From NCBI GenBank assembly GCA_022605405.1, contig JABYQQ010000015.1, positions 744,001-808,000 of the forward strand: a stretch of 64,000 bases of DNA, given 5' to 3'. Source of the stretch: Earliella scabrosa (Eukaryota; Basidiomycota; Agaricomycetes; Polyporales; Polyporaceae). Position numbers and translations under genes: made by a program. Each line of letters begins with the position of its first letter. The first letter of the stretch is position 1. The notes below the pieces were generated by a model. The model had not been told where the DNA came from and made no database searches. It was given only the letters and a program-made list of their open reading frames with translations. Shown here piece after piece: positions 1-11,408 of the stretch.

Positions 1-2508
1 GCTGTGTACGCCCAGGTGATGGAGGGAAGTTCGGGGAGGCGAGGGGAGAGGACGGTCGTGGTTGCCCGGAGCTGCTTCCGTTGACCATGAGCGAAGGCGA
101 GGGAGGTGCTGGGGATGTCGGCATGGGCGATAGTGTATCGGCTGGCGGTCGGTTCAGTAGGAGTTCGGGCTGGTCGGAGATGGACGCGTCGACGATGATA
201 TCGACGATACGCTGCACGGAAGGGGCGACTTCGGCCGCGTTCCATTGCTCGTCTTCCACCAGCTTCGCAGACTGGTTCAGCTGCCCCTGGTGGAACTGCT
301 GCAAGAAACTCTTCGCCTGCCAGTTCATCAACACGTCAGCAGCAGACGGGTTGCACGACGCGCGATCAGTCATACCTGACTGACGATCGTCCCGCGAAGG
401 CCAACAATCATTCTCCTACAGATGGTCTCCGACTTCACGACAAAGTCCCACGACTCGTTGAACAGTGCGCAGAAGCTCAGAAGATCCAGCGATATATGCT
501 GTTCCGCGCGGACGCTGATGACCGCCGACGCACGCGCGTTCGCCAGCTCTGCAGCAGATGACAGGATGTCGGACAACTCCTCCTGGAGCGCCGTAATGTC
601 GACGGGAGCTTTTGCAGAGCTGCAGTCGTTGGTTGAGTATGTCATGGCAGGCAAGAGGCAAGTGTACATACTGGACGCTCTGGACAACTTCGATGATGAT
701 CGCCCCTTGTCGATGGAGACCCTCGACGCTGTTGAGGAGACTGCGGTACATGCCACGCGCCAGTTCCAGAAATGCAGGGTGTGTCATGGCGCGCAATTTA
801 GCTGCCGCATCTGATCTGAACAGATGGTGAGTATGGCTCGCGGGCATGACTTGCAGCGCACATACTGAGTTGGCAATGAATCACCATCCTCCAGTCCAAG
901 CTTAGATATTCGCTAGAAGCAAAGTCAGGGAGGAATTGCGTGAATCGGGCATGTCACGTACCCGCTTCACCGCATTCCCGACTTCAGTCATGACCACCTC
1001 TCGCCATGATAGGACCGCTTCCAAGATACCCTTGGTGCGCACCAACGACTGGAGCAGCGGCCGTAGACGATCTCTTAGCGACATATTGAAATCCTGTTGA
1101 CGCGCCTCCGACTGGTTCGAGTCGATGCGTTCTACAAGATCATGCCGAAGCAGGTTCACGAACTCGGACGTCAGCGAAGTTGTGATCTCCATGGTCAATG
1201 TCCGCAAGTGCTCTGGTAGTGCTGCGAATGCTCGCAGCGACGACAGCGGTATTTGAGGAGCTGGCGGAAGGGGCGGGGGAGGAGGTGTTGCTGGTGGCGA
1301 CTCCATGACCGTCGGTAATGGTGATGGAGACGACCGCCCGTTCTTTGTAGGTGCTGGTGGCGGACGAGATGGTTCCGCCTTCTCGCTGTCCAGATGCCAC
1401 AACCGGTCCAACTCCTCAATCATGTCCAACGCCTCACCCCACTGCCCTGCCCCGACCAAGCTCCTCGCAATGCCAGTCATCTCCATGACCCCTCCCACGA
1501 AGCGCACGCCATCCTTGACCGCACCTATATTCCGCAGCTTCCCTTCCCTCCGAACGATCTCCAGCCCGCGTTTCGCGCCCTTCTCGTCCACATCCTTCAG
1601 CAGGCCTCGCAAGTGCGATATTCGATCGAGACACTGCTCCGACTCGGTCTGTAGGTCCTGCAGGTTCGCAAGCGCGGCGAAGAACGAGGTCGAGCGCACG
1701 GATATCTCGCGGATGAGGTGCTGCTCGATCGTGTCCGCATAGTGAGACAGCTTCTCGAGCAGCGGGAGGGAGTGAGACAGGGAAGACGGGTCCGAGTACT
1801 CCTCCTCGCCCTCTCGCTGCTCCGTGACCGCATTGAACGTCCGCGGGTCGCCAAGGTTGAACTCGCGCTCGAAGAAGACGGGGGGCACGGACTCGAGCGG
1901 GGGCAGCGCCTTGCCGGGCGGTGGTCTCGGAGTCCGGGGCGTTCGGGGCGTAGGTGGCACCTCCATACTGGCTGAGGACGTGGATGGCATGGGCTCGTCG
2001 ATCTGCGCGGCGCCGTCGCGGCCTTGCTCCGCATTCTGCAGGAACCGCTCCCACTCTGGGCCAATTGCCCGGAGGTAGGAATCGAAGTCCTTCCGGCGGA
2101 CGCGGGGGAGGTCCGCGGGCGGTACGGCAGGGAGGGAGGAGTGGGCCTTTGGCGGTGCGGACTTCTTATGAGGATTGTTCACAACGTTCGAGATAGCTGC
2201 AGCGTAGAGGATTCAAGCAATTATAGTATCTCTGGAGCGTGCCACGCACCATTGAAGCCGTGCCTCGTACTGCTCCAGTCCGATGGAAGAGAGCCCATCG
2301 CAAGCGATGTTAGGGATGCATTGTTGTAAACGTCGTACGGCGCATTGGCACCCAGGAAGTCTCCACGCCCCTCGGTTGTTTCTGAGACACTTCCTGGACC
2401 TGGCCGCCTAGCGTCCCAGTTGAAGCGATACGAGCGAGAAGCATTGAAGGTAGGAAGGTCACCAACGGGTGAAGCGGGACGCGAGGGAGAGGACGCGTAG
2501 TCGGACAT
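1..2508 (-). CDS. VPS54: VPS54, GARP complex subunit (3' end beyond window)
   Basis: Vps54 is a subunit of the GARP complex, which tethers endosome-derived vesicles at the trans-Golgi. Proposed exons (minus): 2250-2508, 962-2196, 866-912, 672-815, 376-619, <1-316, with introns of 49-59 nt and all codon phases agreeing. The start is the ATG at 2508. After splicing, the junction gives the family-typical ISNVVNNPHKKSAPPKAH block, followed by DLPRVRRKDFDSYL. VPPVFFEREFNLGDPRTF marks the Vps54 N-terminal domain (about residue 175). The Vps54 C-terminal domain includes MTHPAFLELARGMYRSLL and RMIVGLRGTIVSQ, the latter joined across an intron to AKSFLQQFHQGQLNQSAKL. A proline-rich linker lies between about residues 345 and 385. 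The last exon is serine/proline-rich and runs off the left edge, so the true C-terminus is not seen. It is divergent from the metaxin gene. Family assignment is firm; the 47-nt exon 866-912 is the least certain part. Confidence 0.9.
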
Positions 2509-2768
2509 GTGTGTAGAGCCGAATCCTTGCTATAGTTGAGACAAGCTTGTTCAGCAACAGGCAGTCCAACCCAGCCAGAGCAGCATGAGGTGAGAATCGA
2601 AGAGAGAAAGGGCTCGGGTTGAGAGAGAGTATGGCAGGTGTGCGAGCGCGAACCGTGCACCAGCGCATCTATGGGCGCCTCCACGCAGTCATAGGCCGAT
2701 TACGTAATCCCTCCTCCAGGGCTACAGGCGCTCATTATCGCACCCAAGACTCGGAGGACAGCCAGAAC
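2509..2768. promoter_or_regulatory. Divergent promoter region, VPS54 / metaxin
   Basis: The 260 bp between the two start codons must hold both promoters and 5' leaders. No clear TATA box is visible. A role as a shared bidirectional promoter is inferred from spacing only. Confidence 0.45.
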
Positions 2769-3783
2769 ATGGCGAGTCCACTGGCCATCTCGCTGCCCCC
2801 GCCCCTCCGCCGCTTCTTCTCTCTCTTCCCACTCTACACGCATCCTGAGATAGACTCTTCTGACAAGGCGCGGCCGGTCACCTCGCCAACCCTCTGGATA
2901 CACGTCCCCTGGAGCCCCGACGCAGATGTCCTGAGCAGCGACGTCGAGTGTCTCAAATGGCAAGCGTACCTTGCCCTCCGCGGGCTGTCCGATATCGCAG
3001 TCCGGTGGGACATATCGGTTGACGGCGCGCTGGATGCACGGCTTCCGAACCTGCATATCCCGCTCAAGACGTTGCCCGGCGCGTCGGAACGAGTAAAGGC
3101 GCAAGATGACGGAGAAGGGGAGCTGCTTCCCGCGCACCTCATCCCTGAGTGGGTCGATGGCCAGGTCGGTACTCTCGACGAGCTCGAGGGCTATGCAGAC
3201 GGAGATGCGCGAGACGAGAGTCGTGCGTGGGTCGCGCTCTTGGAGGGCAATGTCCATGCGGCTTTGGTACGCTCTTCCCATATTGCGTCTCCCGCCGTTG
3301 TTGACATCACTTTGGATTAGGTATTGAGCCAGCCCTCGTCCTTCTCCATCCTGAACGCCCTTTCGCCCTATCAACATAAACCCCGCTCTCTCGACTCCGT
3401 TCTGCCCCATCCTCCCGCCCCGATCTTCGGAATCAGCTCATTACTGCCTCCCTACGGAACGCACGTCAACGTAGAAGCCATCGAGCAACAATACAAAGAA
3501 GCCATCGCGTCCCTGTCAGAGCGACTAGGGACAGACAAGTGGTTCCTCGGCTCGGCGTACGTTCTCCATCCCTCCCAGAACGGTCTTCTGCTGACGGACA
3601 TCTAGGTCACCAACAGCCCTAGACGCGCTCGTCTTCGCATACCTCCACTGTATCCTCCACTCAAAGGACAACACGCTCCGCTTCGAAGTGACCCGGCGCG
3701 TGAATCTCGTCGCATGGGAGCGACGCGTCCAGAGCCAGGTGCGCGGCGCGTTCCGCATGAACCCGCTCATCCCCCTTCCGTAG
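2769..3783 (+). CDS. Metaxin / Sam37-like mitochondrial outer-membrane sorting protein
   Basis: This protein resembles the metaxin/Sam37 subunit of the SAM complex, which inserts beta-barrel proteins into the mitochondrial outer membrane. Three exons, 2769-3266, 3321-3556 and 3606-3783, join in phase to give 303 aa, the usual size for fungal metaxins. The N-terminal thioredoxin-like part contains LWIHVPWSPDADVLSSDVEC followed by LKWQAYLALRGL (about residues 40-75). The GST-C-like part contains WFLGSA, joined over intron 2 to SPTALDALVFAYLHCIL, which is typical of metaxins, and ends with VNLVAWERRVQSQV. No C-terminal membrane anchor is evident. The ATG at 2769 is chosen because the first helix and GST-N region follow directly; the open frame upstream of it looks non-coding. 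The exact orthologue (Sam37 or metaxin 1/3 type) cannot be settled from sequence alone. Confidence 0.85.
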
Positions 3784-4831
3784 CCGATCGTGCCGTGCCA
3801 TACGAGCAAATGGATGTTGTTCCTGTTGTTGTTGCCCTCTCGTTATCAGTGTGCTCTGATTCACGAGTACGGCTGTTGTGATCACGACAAGTGTTGCATG
3901 TGCGCACGAGCAACGACGACACGTCCAAGGTCCAAGGAGCAAATGCCGGGCATGCGTCGTGGCACAATCTGCACCATATCTCTCCATAACTTGCGTGCGA
4001 ACCATCCTGCGGGACTTGTAGTAAGTCTTTCCGCGATTCATTGACTCTGTCCTCGTCATCTCGCAGGTTGTTGGGAGACCTTCCCTCGCCTCGAGCCCTC
4101 ACCGACGTCAACTCGCACTCACTTGTGTACTCGTTCCTTGCCAACTTTTTTTCGAAGTATTACCCCCGGATGTCATTGATCGGCGTGCAAGTACTTCTCA
4201 TCCGCCTCTGATCCGCATCGTAGCAACGCATGGGAGCATCCCAGCAACCCGTCCATGCAGCAGGCGCACGGAAACCGGCTCTCAGCCCTCTGACCACGCC
4301 GTGCCCGAGCACCCCGACAATGCGTCCGGCTCTCAGTCGCGCCATCAGCCTTGGTTGGAAACGACATCGTCCGCGTCGGTCAGGTCGGGTGACCAGCAGA
4401 AGTAACCGTTGCCTCTCCCTCAGAAGGACCCTCTCCCTCGCAAGTAAGTTACCTCGAAGTCGAAAACGCACGTCGCAGCACACAGGATGGGAGAGTAGAG
4501 TCAAAAAGTCATAAATAGCGTATAGATAAAGGTGTGCGAGCCAATCTCTTTATTGAGCTGACTACCAGCGGCACATCGTTGACAGTAGGTTACGTGGGTA
4601 AGTGTCCGTGCCGTCCGCGCGTCGCGCGGGGCCAAAGCTAACTAAACAATGCGTGGTGCCGTTGCCGGGCGTCGTGAAGTGTCCCAAGCCCAATGAGTGC
4701 TAATCGAACCCCAAGTCCGCCCAGTATGCGAGTGTGTGTGTGTGGATCCCAAACCCCCCAGCCTCCACCAGCCCGACTCGGCGAGCCCAATCCACCTGTC
4801 CGAGCAGGTCTGGCTAGGCTACGCGAGGAGC
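3784..4831. other. Intergenic stretch with one coding-like segment
   Basis: This is about 1 kb between the metaxin stop and the cupredoxin stop. It should contain both 3' UTRs. A good intron signature (GTAAGT at 4021, CGCAG ending at 4064) is followed by a stretch with coding-like codon use at 4065-4190 (plus strand), but I found no start codon or recognisable family. A short GT repeat lies at about 4733-4743. Confidence 0.4.
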
Positions 4832-5630
4832 TTAGAGGAGGAGGCCTAGCGCGAGGCCGGCGAGGGTCATCGCCGACGCTGCAGCGCCGAGGCGGACAGA
4901 GCCGGCACCGTTGTCGCCGCCGTTTGCACCAGTTGCCGTCGCTGAGGGGTTGACAGCGGCGCCAGAGGTGGTCGCATCACCCGCCGCGGCACCGGTCCCT
5001 GCAGGAGCGCCAGGGGCAGCGGGCGCACCGCCAGCAGCTGCCCCGCTGTTGCCGGGGGAGCCGTTGGCCGAGGTCGAGGCGGCGGCGTTGGCCTTGAATG
5101 CTGCCAGGCTCTTCTCAGCGGTGGGGTTGACGGCGAAGACCATGCCGTTCTGGCAGTGCCTGCGGAGGAAGGGATCAGCCGCAGTTAGAGACATGAATCC
5201 ACGCTGCGTGGGCAGGAAATTTTACTCACTTGCCCTGACGGCAGTAGAACCAGAGGGGAGCAGATGCGTTGTTGATCGTGATCTGCCAGACGGGGAACTG
5301 GGCAGCGTCGGCGGCAACGAACTGGTAGCCAGAGTCGACACCGGTCACGGTGCCGCTGGCATCGGTGATGTTCGAGCAGGGGTCGGCGAACGTGGACTGG
5401 GTGACGGTGTGGTTCAGGTCCAAGAACTGGAACTGAAGGATATCACCATTGGCGACACCGGTGATTCTGGGAGGGGGAATAAGAAGAAATCAAGGATATT
5501 ATGAGAGAAGGACGCACTCCTCAGGGTCAAACTTGAGGGCCTTGTTCCCTCCAACCTTGACGACGTGGGTAGTCTGGGCGAGAGCAACACCAACGGGCAG
5601 GAGAGCGGCGGCAACAGTGGAGAAACGCAT
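4832..5630 (-). CDS. GPI-anchored extracellular cupredoxin-like protein
   Basis: Secreted blue-copper-type (cupredoxin fold) protein of the fungal serine-rich extracellular family, predicted to sit on the plasma membrane or cell wall. Exons (minus) are 5518-5630, 5230-5466 and 4832-5159, giving 225 aa with matching phases. Residues 1-19 (MRFSTVAAALLPVGVALAQ) form a signal peptide. Candidate type-1 copper ligands are all present: His57 in DLNHT, Cys113 in WFYC, and His118 and Met123 in KHCQNGM. The cupredoxin domain is followed by an Ala/Gly/Ser/Pro-rich tail from about residue 135, ending in a hydrophobic GPI-addition sequence (residues about 205-225, ending LAGLALGLLL). This size and layout match fungal GPI cupredoxins. 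The redox partner and physiological role are unknown. Confidence 0.88.
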
Positions 5631-5711
5631 CTTGAACTTGATCGGGAGAGGGGGAGCAAGGAACGAGCGTGAAGTTCAGGATAGTTAGCGAAGACGAAGT
5701 AACCGACTCGA

Positions 5712-5865
5712 GACTGCGTGGCATTGTCAGATCGTGTGCTGTATCGCGGGCGAGGCGGATGGAGAACGTACCCTGCTCGTGGTGTGCTGGTAGCAAAGAG
5801 GACTAGCTCGACAAGGAGGAAGGAAGAAGATGGGGGCTGATTGCCCGCTGTGCAGGCTTATAAGG
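5712..5865 (-). promoter_or_regulatory. Cupredoxin promoter TATA box and probable 5'-UTR intron
   Basis: On the minus strand a TATA-like CTTATAAGC lies at 5857-5865, about 230 nt before the ATG. Between them a GTACGT donor (5771) and an ACGCAG acceptor (5712) outline a 60-nt leader intron. Removing it also removes the only upstream ATG seen in this stretch. This is a reading of signals, not a confirmed transcript. Confidence 0.45.
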
Positions 5866-7717
5866 GGCGGAAGGCGTGATGTCGCCGTGGTAACCTCCCT
5901 TCCAGAATCATGGTCCGTGCGACAGGAACCAATCACGACCGGCGGCAGGCGCGCGGCTCGTCGGTGACCTCCTCTGGACACGGTCGAGCTGTACTGTAGT
6001 ACACCAAGCATCCTCCATCTTCCATCATTTGATCCACCACCTCCTCCCATCGCAAGACGTTCCCGAGCTCTTTGTCCCCAGCGAGCACGCAGCCGGCAGC
6101 GACAGCGGTGCAAACTCGCTCGGAGCGGCGAGTTAGTTTAGACTAGCGCGTCGCCACCCCGATTGCCGACGACCGGCGCGCAAATGCCTCGAACTTCTGC
6201 AATCCTCTCAGTTCGAGGGATTCTCGATCGCCATGTCTAATCCGGAGGTCATCCTCCTGAGTCTTCTCCGCTCTTCCTCCTTCCAAGCCCTTTGTTACCT
6301 AGCTCCGTAAAACGCTGTACTTACCCAGTTCAATCTCACGTCTCAGCGTACCGCCAGCCTCTCCGTGTGACTGCGCCACGGACTAAACAAGGTCATATCC
6401 ACGCATACTCAGCATTGGCATCAGCACAGGAATCCCCCGATGCGCGCTCTCCTGATGAGATCGCGCCGCGCCAGAGTCTATTGCCTCGGAGGAGGCCTTG
6501 CGGACCATGGTCCATGCTGCCCTTGGTGTCGTGCGCACCATGCTGCGCTGCAAAAACATTACCATGACGTGCTCTTCGAGCCGACGGGCACAGCCTACGC
6601 TCAATGAACGGAAGTCGCGGAGCCTCCGTACACGACCCACATCTCATCCTGACATCCATCACACAGACACGTATCACGCCCGACATCCCCACCCTGATTC
6701 CTGTGCAGCGACGTGAGGGTGCCAATCTCTGCTCCGTCCCCCTGTCCGCGCACATAGCCATGCATGCGTCAGCCCGTTATGCCTGTTCCCCGTACGCTCC
6801 TACGTTCAACGTATTCAGGGCCGCGGTGCTGAAGTAGTAACACCATGAATTTCATCGTCACTCACCTCCGCCGTGGGGAACCGACGACATCTTCTGTCAA
6901 TGTTCGACTTCCACGCAGCCAACCCTGATCATCACAGGCGCTCCCGCTGGGATCTGATATAGCGGAGGCGTTGTTGCGGAGCGACGTTTCCCCCATCCTC
7001 ACCCTCTCAAGGCCCTTGGCAGCTGCAGCCAGTTAGAGACGGCAGACACGACGTTCATGAAGCTCACCTCGACGACAGCGCCCGTCCCCGGGCGAAGTGC
7101 TGTTGGACAGCGCGTACGACAAGCTTTCATAACGTACCTTATGTCGCCATATGTCCACGTCCACCTGCCTGTCTATTTATACCCGTCCACCCACAGTACG
7201 CACCTCGCTATTTTGGGACCTGCTGCTTCCCGTTACGTGAAGTCGTCCGTAGCGCAGCGCGACATGACGCAACTATCGCCCGCTGAGGATAAGCGGGTAG
7301 ATGCTTCCTGCCTCCATGGCACCCGGATGGCCGTCATGGCTGTAGAGATACCAAACGTGCGGGGAGGAGGAGATAAGAAACGGTGCTGGAGTGCTGCGGT
7401 CTAATATTCTGGTCCCACCCCCAAATTCACATCAGCAGAGAGCTGGTCAGCAATGGTGTTCGACTAGCGAACCGATGGATGTTCGTGATCGGAATGCGTT
7501 CGGGTAGGCGAGTGCTGCGAGATCCGAATTTGAAGGCTCCAGCCGACATCAGTGCATACCCACTCAACCACACCACATCAAGATTCCCTCCGGTTTCGAG
7601 TTTCGACGAGACCGTTTCGTGACCACAGACGATGGCGCGATGACCACAGCAGCGAGCGGCTGCTGCATCTAGATAGGATGGCGGGGAAGGGTGGGGTACA
7701 TTGCACATCAAGCATGA
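5866..7717. other. Intergenic, no gene recognised
   Basis: About 1.85 kb upstream of the cupredoxin gene and downstream of GUF1. The open frames here are short, have poor codon bias and match no family that I know. I see no RNA gene or repeat. Confidence 0.5.
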
Positions 7718-10700
7718 TCACTTGGAGCTCAGCAGGTCGAAGAATGCCTCCTGCGGGAGGTCGATCCGCCCCACGCGCTTCATCTTCCGCTTCGACTCCT
7801 TCTGGTTCTGGAGGTGCTTCAGCTTGCGCTCGTAGTGCCCTGAAGAAATAACACAAATCGGAGAGTCAACATGGGTGCGGAAACGCAGACGGACGTGCAA
7901 AACTTACCACCGTAGAGCCCCGCGGTCACATCCGCACGCAGAGCCGAAAGCGTTCGCCGGGCGATGATCGTGTTCCCGACCGCCGCTTGGATGGGCACCT
8001 CAAACAACTGGCGCGGAATGATCTTGACTGTCGACGGTTGAGCAAAGCACAGTGCCAGGTTAAGGTTAACATTCATCGACATGCGACAGCGGGGATGGGG
8101 AAACAGTGAGTCAGCGACCGGTAGGGTCAAGGGAGGCATCTCGCGAGGGACCACGTACACAGCTTCTCAACCCAGTAGCGGCCCGTCTCCTCGACGCTGC
8201 TCGCATGCACGATCAGCGCGAGCGCGTCTACCGGCCTGTGGTTCAATAGGAATGTCATCTGTTCCCGCGAGCCGGGGTTTCGTGAGCGTGTGCTGAAAAA
8301 CGGCGTGCATAACCGCCACGCACCTTGCGCAAGTCGCTCTTCTCATACCCCGCGTCCTCGTAGCTGGCCGCGCAGACCGTGCAGACCGCGCAGACCGAGG
8401 GGGCATGTCCGAAACCGGGAAGTGCGTGGGGGCAGCAGCGGCACGAAGAAACGCAGACCGAGATGAATGCCGGAGCACAGTCCGTCCGTCAGCACGTCAC
8501 GCTGGGAAAGCACGAGAAAGAGACACGCACTCGAAGCTGGCAAAGCCCGAGCTGCGGCTCTTGAGCTTGTCGAAGAAGCCCGTCACGATCTCGGCCAGGG
8601 GCAGGGTCACGCTCATGAGCACCCGGCTCGTCTCCGCGCCCACTCCCTCGCCCGCGTTCACGTCCATGGGGTTCCAGTCGAGGTCCGTCCCACGGTGCTC
8701 AAAGCACAAGTCCATCATCGCACTGAAGTACTCTGTTCGCCACGCGCCACCACCCCCGTCGAACACAGGACCCGGAACGCGGAGCACAGTCGGCACGGGC
8801 GAAGCCGCGAAGCGTCCGCATTGCGGAAACCAACAGCAACCAGGCGAGGGGGGCGCGAAAACGAGCGAGCAGGGAAGAAGGTCAGTGGCGTCACCCGAAC
8901 CTTGGACTGTATAAAGCACCACGCACTCTCCGGGACGATGATCGAGGCTTTGACGATCGGCTCGAGGACCGCCTTGACGCGGCCGCCGCTCGCGAACTGG
9001 ACGGGGTCTGGGAAGTCGGTGGGATTGCTCACGAGCGTCGTGCTCCCGTGCCTGTGAACGACTGCCCATTCGCGGTATCGCCGAGAGCCAATTGCCCAGT
9101 TCAGCCCGGGATCTCAAACGTCGAGCGTTGGAGGCGACGGGAGCACGTACCCTGGTACGGGACCGTGGGGGCCGTGATAATGACACTCGCGTCGTACTCG
9201 TCTTCGAGACGCTGCCGGAAGACATCCATGTGCAAGGTTCCGAGGAATCCGAGCCTGCAGCCCTGTCCGAGTGCAGACGAAGTCTCGCGAGTGACTTCGA
9301 CGCTGCGGTCCGTGAGGCTTAGCTACATTTCGGAGGCCGGCCTGGAATCAGCGTCGGCTGTAAAGGGGGTCTAGATGAACTTACCCTCTTGATGGATTCT
9401 TCCAACTTCAGGAAGTCATTGCTATCGACAGGATATATGCCCGCGTAAACCTTCAGAAGTGGATTGAGCGGATTTGTGGCTATAAAGCCCGAGGAGGGGC
9501 ACGAACCATTGCCTTCGCCGGTTTGAAGCCTGGCATGGGCTCTACCAGGTGGCCTACGCGATGGAACGTGTCTCCAATATGAGCTGGCGGGCGGTTACGT
9601 TAGAAATACACAGCAAAGAAGGTGTGCTATTTTCAACCTTCTGCGGACTCTTTCATACTGCACGCCACGAAGCCAACCTGGCCTGGTCGCAAACAGTCCG
9701 TCGGTTCCTCTTCTGGGTGCATGATACCTAATTCCGTCACCTCGTACTTTTTCCGAGTATGACATGAGGCAATCTTGTCCCCTGTCAATACATTCACGGT
9801 CAGCGGCTGCATGTCGAATGAACAAATTTGGGTTCCACCTTTTCGGAGTACTCCTCCTTGTATGCTCATCAAGGAGATAACGCCACGATACCGGTCATAG
9901 CTGTACACGCATGTCAAGGCTCCATGTGGACCGGATTACCAACGCTACTCACGATGAGTCGAAGAGGAATGCTTTCAAAGTCGCGTCTGGGTCCCCCGAG
10001 GGCGGTGGGATGCGTTCGATTATAGCTTGTAGCACGTTCTCGACGCCCTTTCCGGTCTTCGCTGAAATTTGGATGACGTCCGCTGGATTGATACCGAAGG
10101 TCGACTGCATTTGAGCGGCAACGATCTCCGGCTGCGCGGCAGGAAGGTCAATCTGCACATTATGAATGAGCTTACGGCACAGGGCAAAAAGGAGACAGCC
10201 GACCTTGTTCAGCACAGGAATGATGGTGAGACCCTTTTCTCTTGCAACGTGAAAGACGGATATTGACTGTGCCTGGACTCCTTGCGAGGCGTCCACTAGG
10301 AGCAATGCCCCTTGACATGCAGACAGAGATCGCGCAACCTCCCACGAGAAGTCGACATGTCCCTAGTCTCGGTTGTGAGGACAGATAGCGAGAATAGCTT
10401 TGTCAAGAACGAACCGGCGTGTCAATGAGATTGAGCAGATACTTCGTTCCGTCTCTCTCATGGAACATGCTGCGAGGATGTCAGTGTCTATTTCGAACAA
10501 ACTCGCAAGGTCTCACCTGGCAGTCTGTGCTTTGACTTTCAAAAAAGGCTTAGGCTCGGAGGTACGAGACTACCGGCAAAGAGAACGCATCGACTCACCA
10601 GTAATACCGCGTTCACGTTCGACTTTGAGTTTGTCCAGCACCTGCTGATTCAACCCTTTGTCTTTCTTGGTAATCGTGCCTGTCAGCTGGAAAACATGAG

Positions 10701-11149
10701 ATACGCGCAGTTCGTGGTATGCATAGAGCACACCTCAAGGAGTCTACGAGCAGAGTCAATACAACTCTACTGCTATCCGCATGTGCGCGCGAACGCACCG
10801 ATCCGCCAGAGTGGACTTTCCGTGGTCTTGTTCCACACGCGCATAAGAACAGCAAGCACCATAGCACCGGTATATTACTCACCTATGTGTGCAATAATGG
10901 AGAAATTTCTGACAGACTGCATTGACATACGGCATGGCGAACTCAAGACTTGCGTGCGCACCTTATGACCTCGCAGGGGAATTCCTCCATCCGCACGATA
11001 GACTTGGCCGTCGTCGCTCTAAGCGCCGCACAGCATACGACGGAGATGGCAAACGTCCTTCGTTGACATTGCGCCCAGCATGGCTGTAGGACATATTTCT
11101 GGTGGCGGTCGAATACTCTGAGGCAGGCTTGCCGCCAACTCTGTTGCAT
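7718..11149 (-). CDS. GUF1: GUF1, mitochondrial elongation factor 4 (LepA GTPase)
   Basis: Mitochondrial translational GTPase of the EF4/LepA family, thought to back-translocate stalled ribosomes. Nineteen exons (minus): 10962-11149, 10883-10908, 10799-10826, 10734-10743, 10599-10686, 10517-10535, 10415-10469, 10204-10362, 9953-10152, 9638-9900, 9507-9583, 9385-9450, 9151-9322, 8927-9061, 8531-8732, 8324-8363, 8159-8258, 7908-8027, 7718-7839. They total 2070 nt (689 aa) with every phase matching. The first about 45 residues are basic and hydroxylated, a likely mitochondrial presequence. GTPase motifs: G1 AHIDHGKST (69-77), DTPGH (136-140) and NKID (190-193). Later hallmarks are RPGQVGFV, the [21 protein letters not shown] block, [17 protein letters not shown] and the LepA C-terminal end [15 protein letters not shown]. 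It contains a 10-nt and a 19-nt exon. It is divergent from the Cwf18 gene. Confidence 0.95.
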
Positions 11150-11408
11150 GAGTTGCCCCGTCCGTCACCAGCAGAGTCCCAGTTCAATGAGTGCAAGTTA
11201 AAAGATAGAAGCGCGATACGAAGTCAAGCAGGAACGCGTAGACTGCCCAGAGGTCGTCGGTGAACGACAAGTAGAGACCCCCAAAGAGGAAGTACGTGGA
11301 CGCGTTGCTGACTAAGCGCGGGACGCGCTCCAGCGCCTCCCAGCCATTCGCGACTCTGCCACACACGCCCATCCCTCGGCCAGCTCGACCCGTCCGACGG
11401 CTCTCAAC
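11150..11408. promoter_or_regulatory. Divergent promoter region, GUF1 / Cwf18
   Basis: The 259 bp between the two ATGs must contain both promoters. No TATA box is apparent. Shared regulation is inferred only from the arrangement. Confidence 0.4.

Noticed and set aside
1434..2064. Long open frames overlapping the main VPS54 exon in other registers
   Set aside because: They lie inside a confirmed coding exon, are rich in Arg/Ala/Pro and match nothing; they are shadows of G/C-rich coding DNA.
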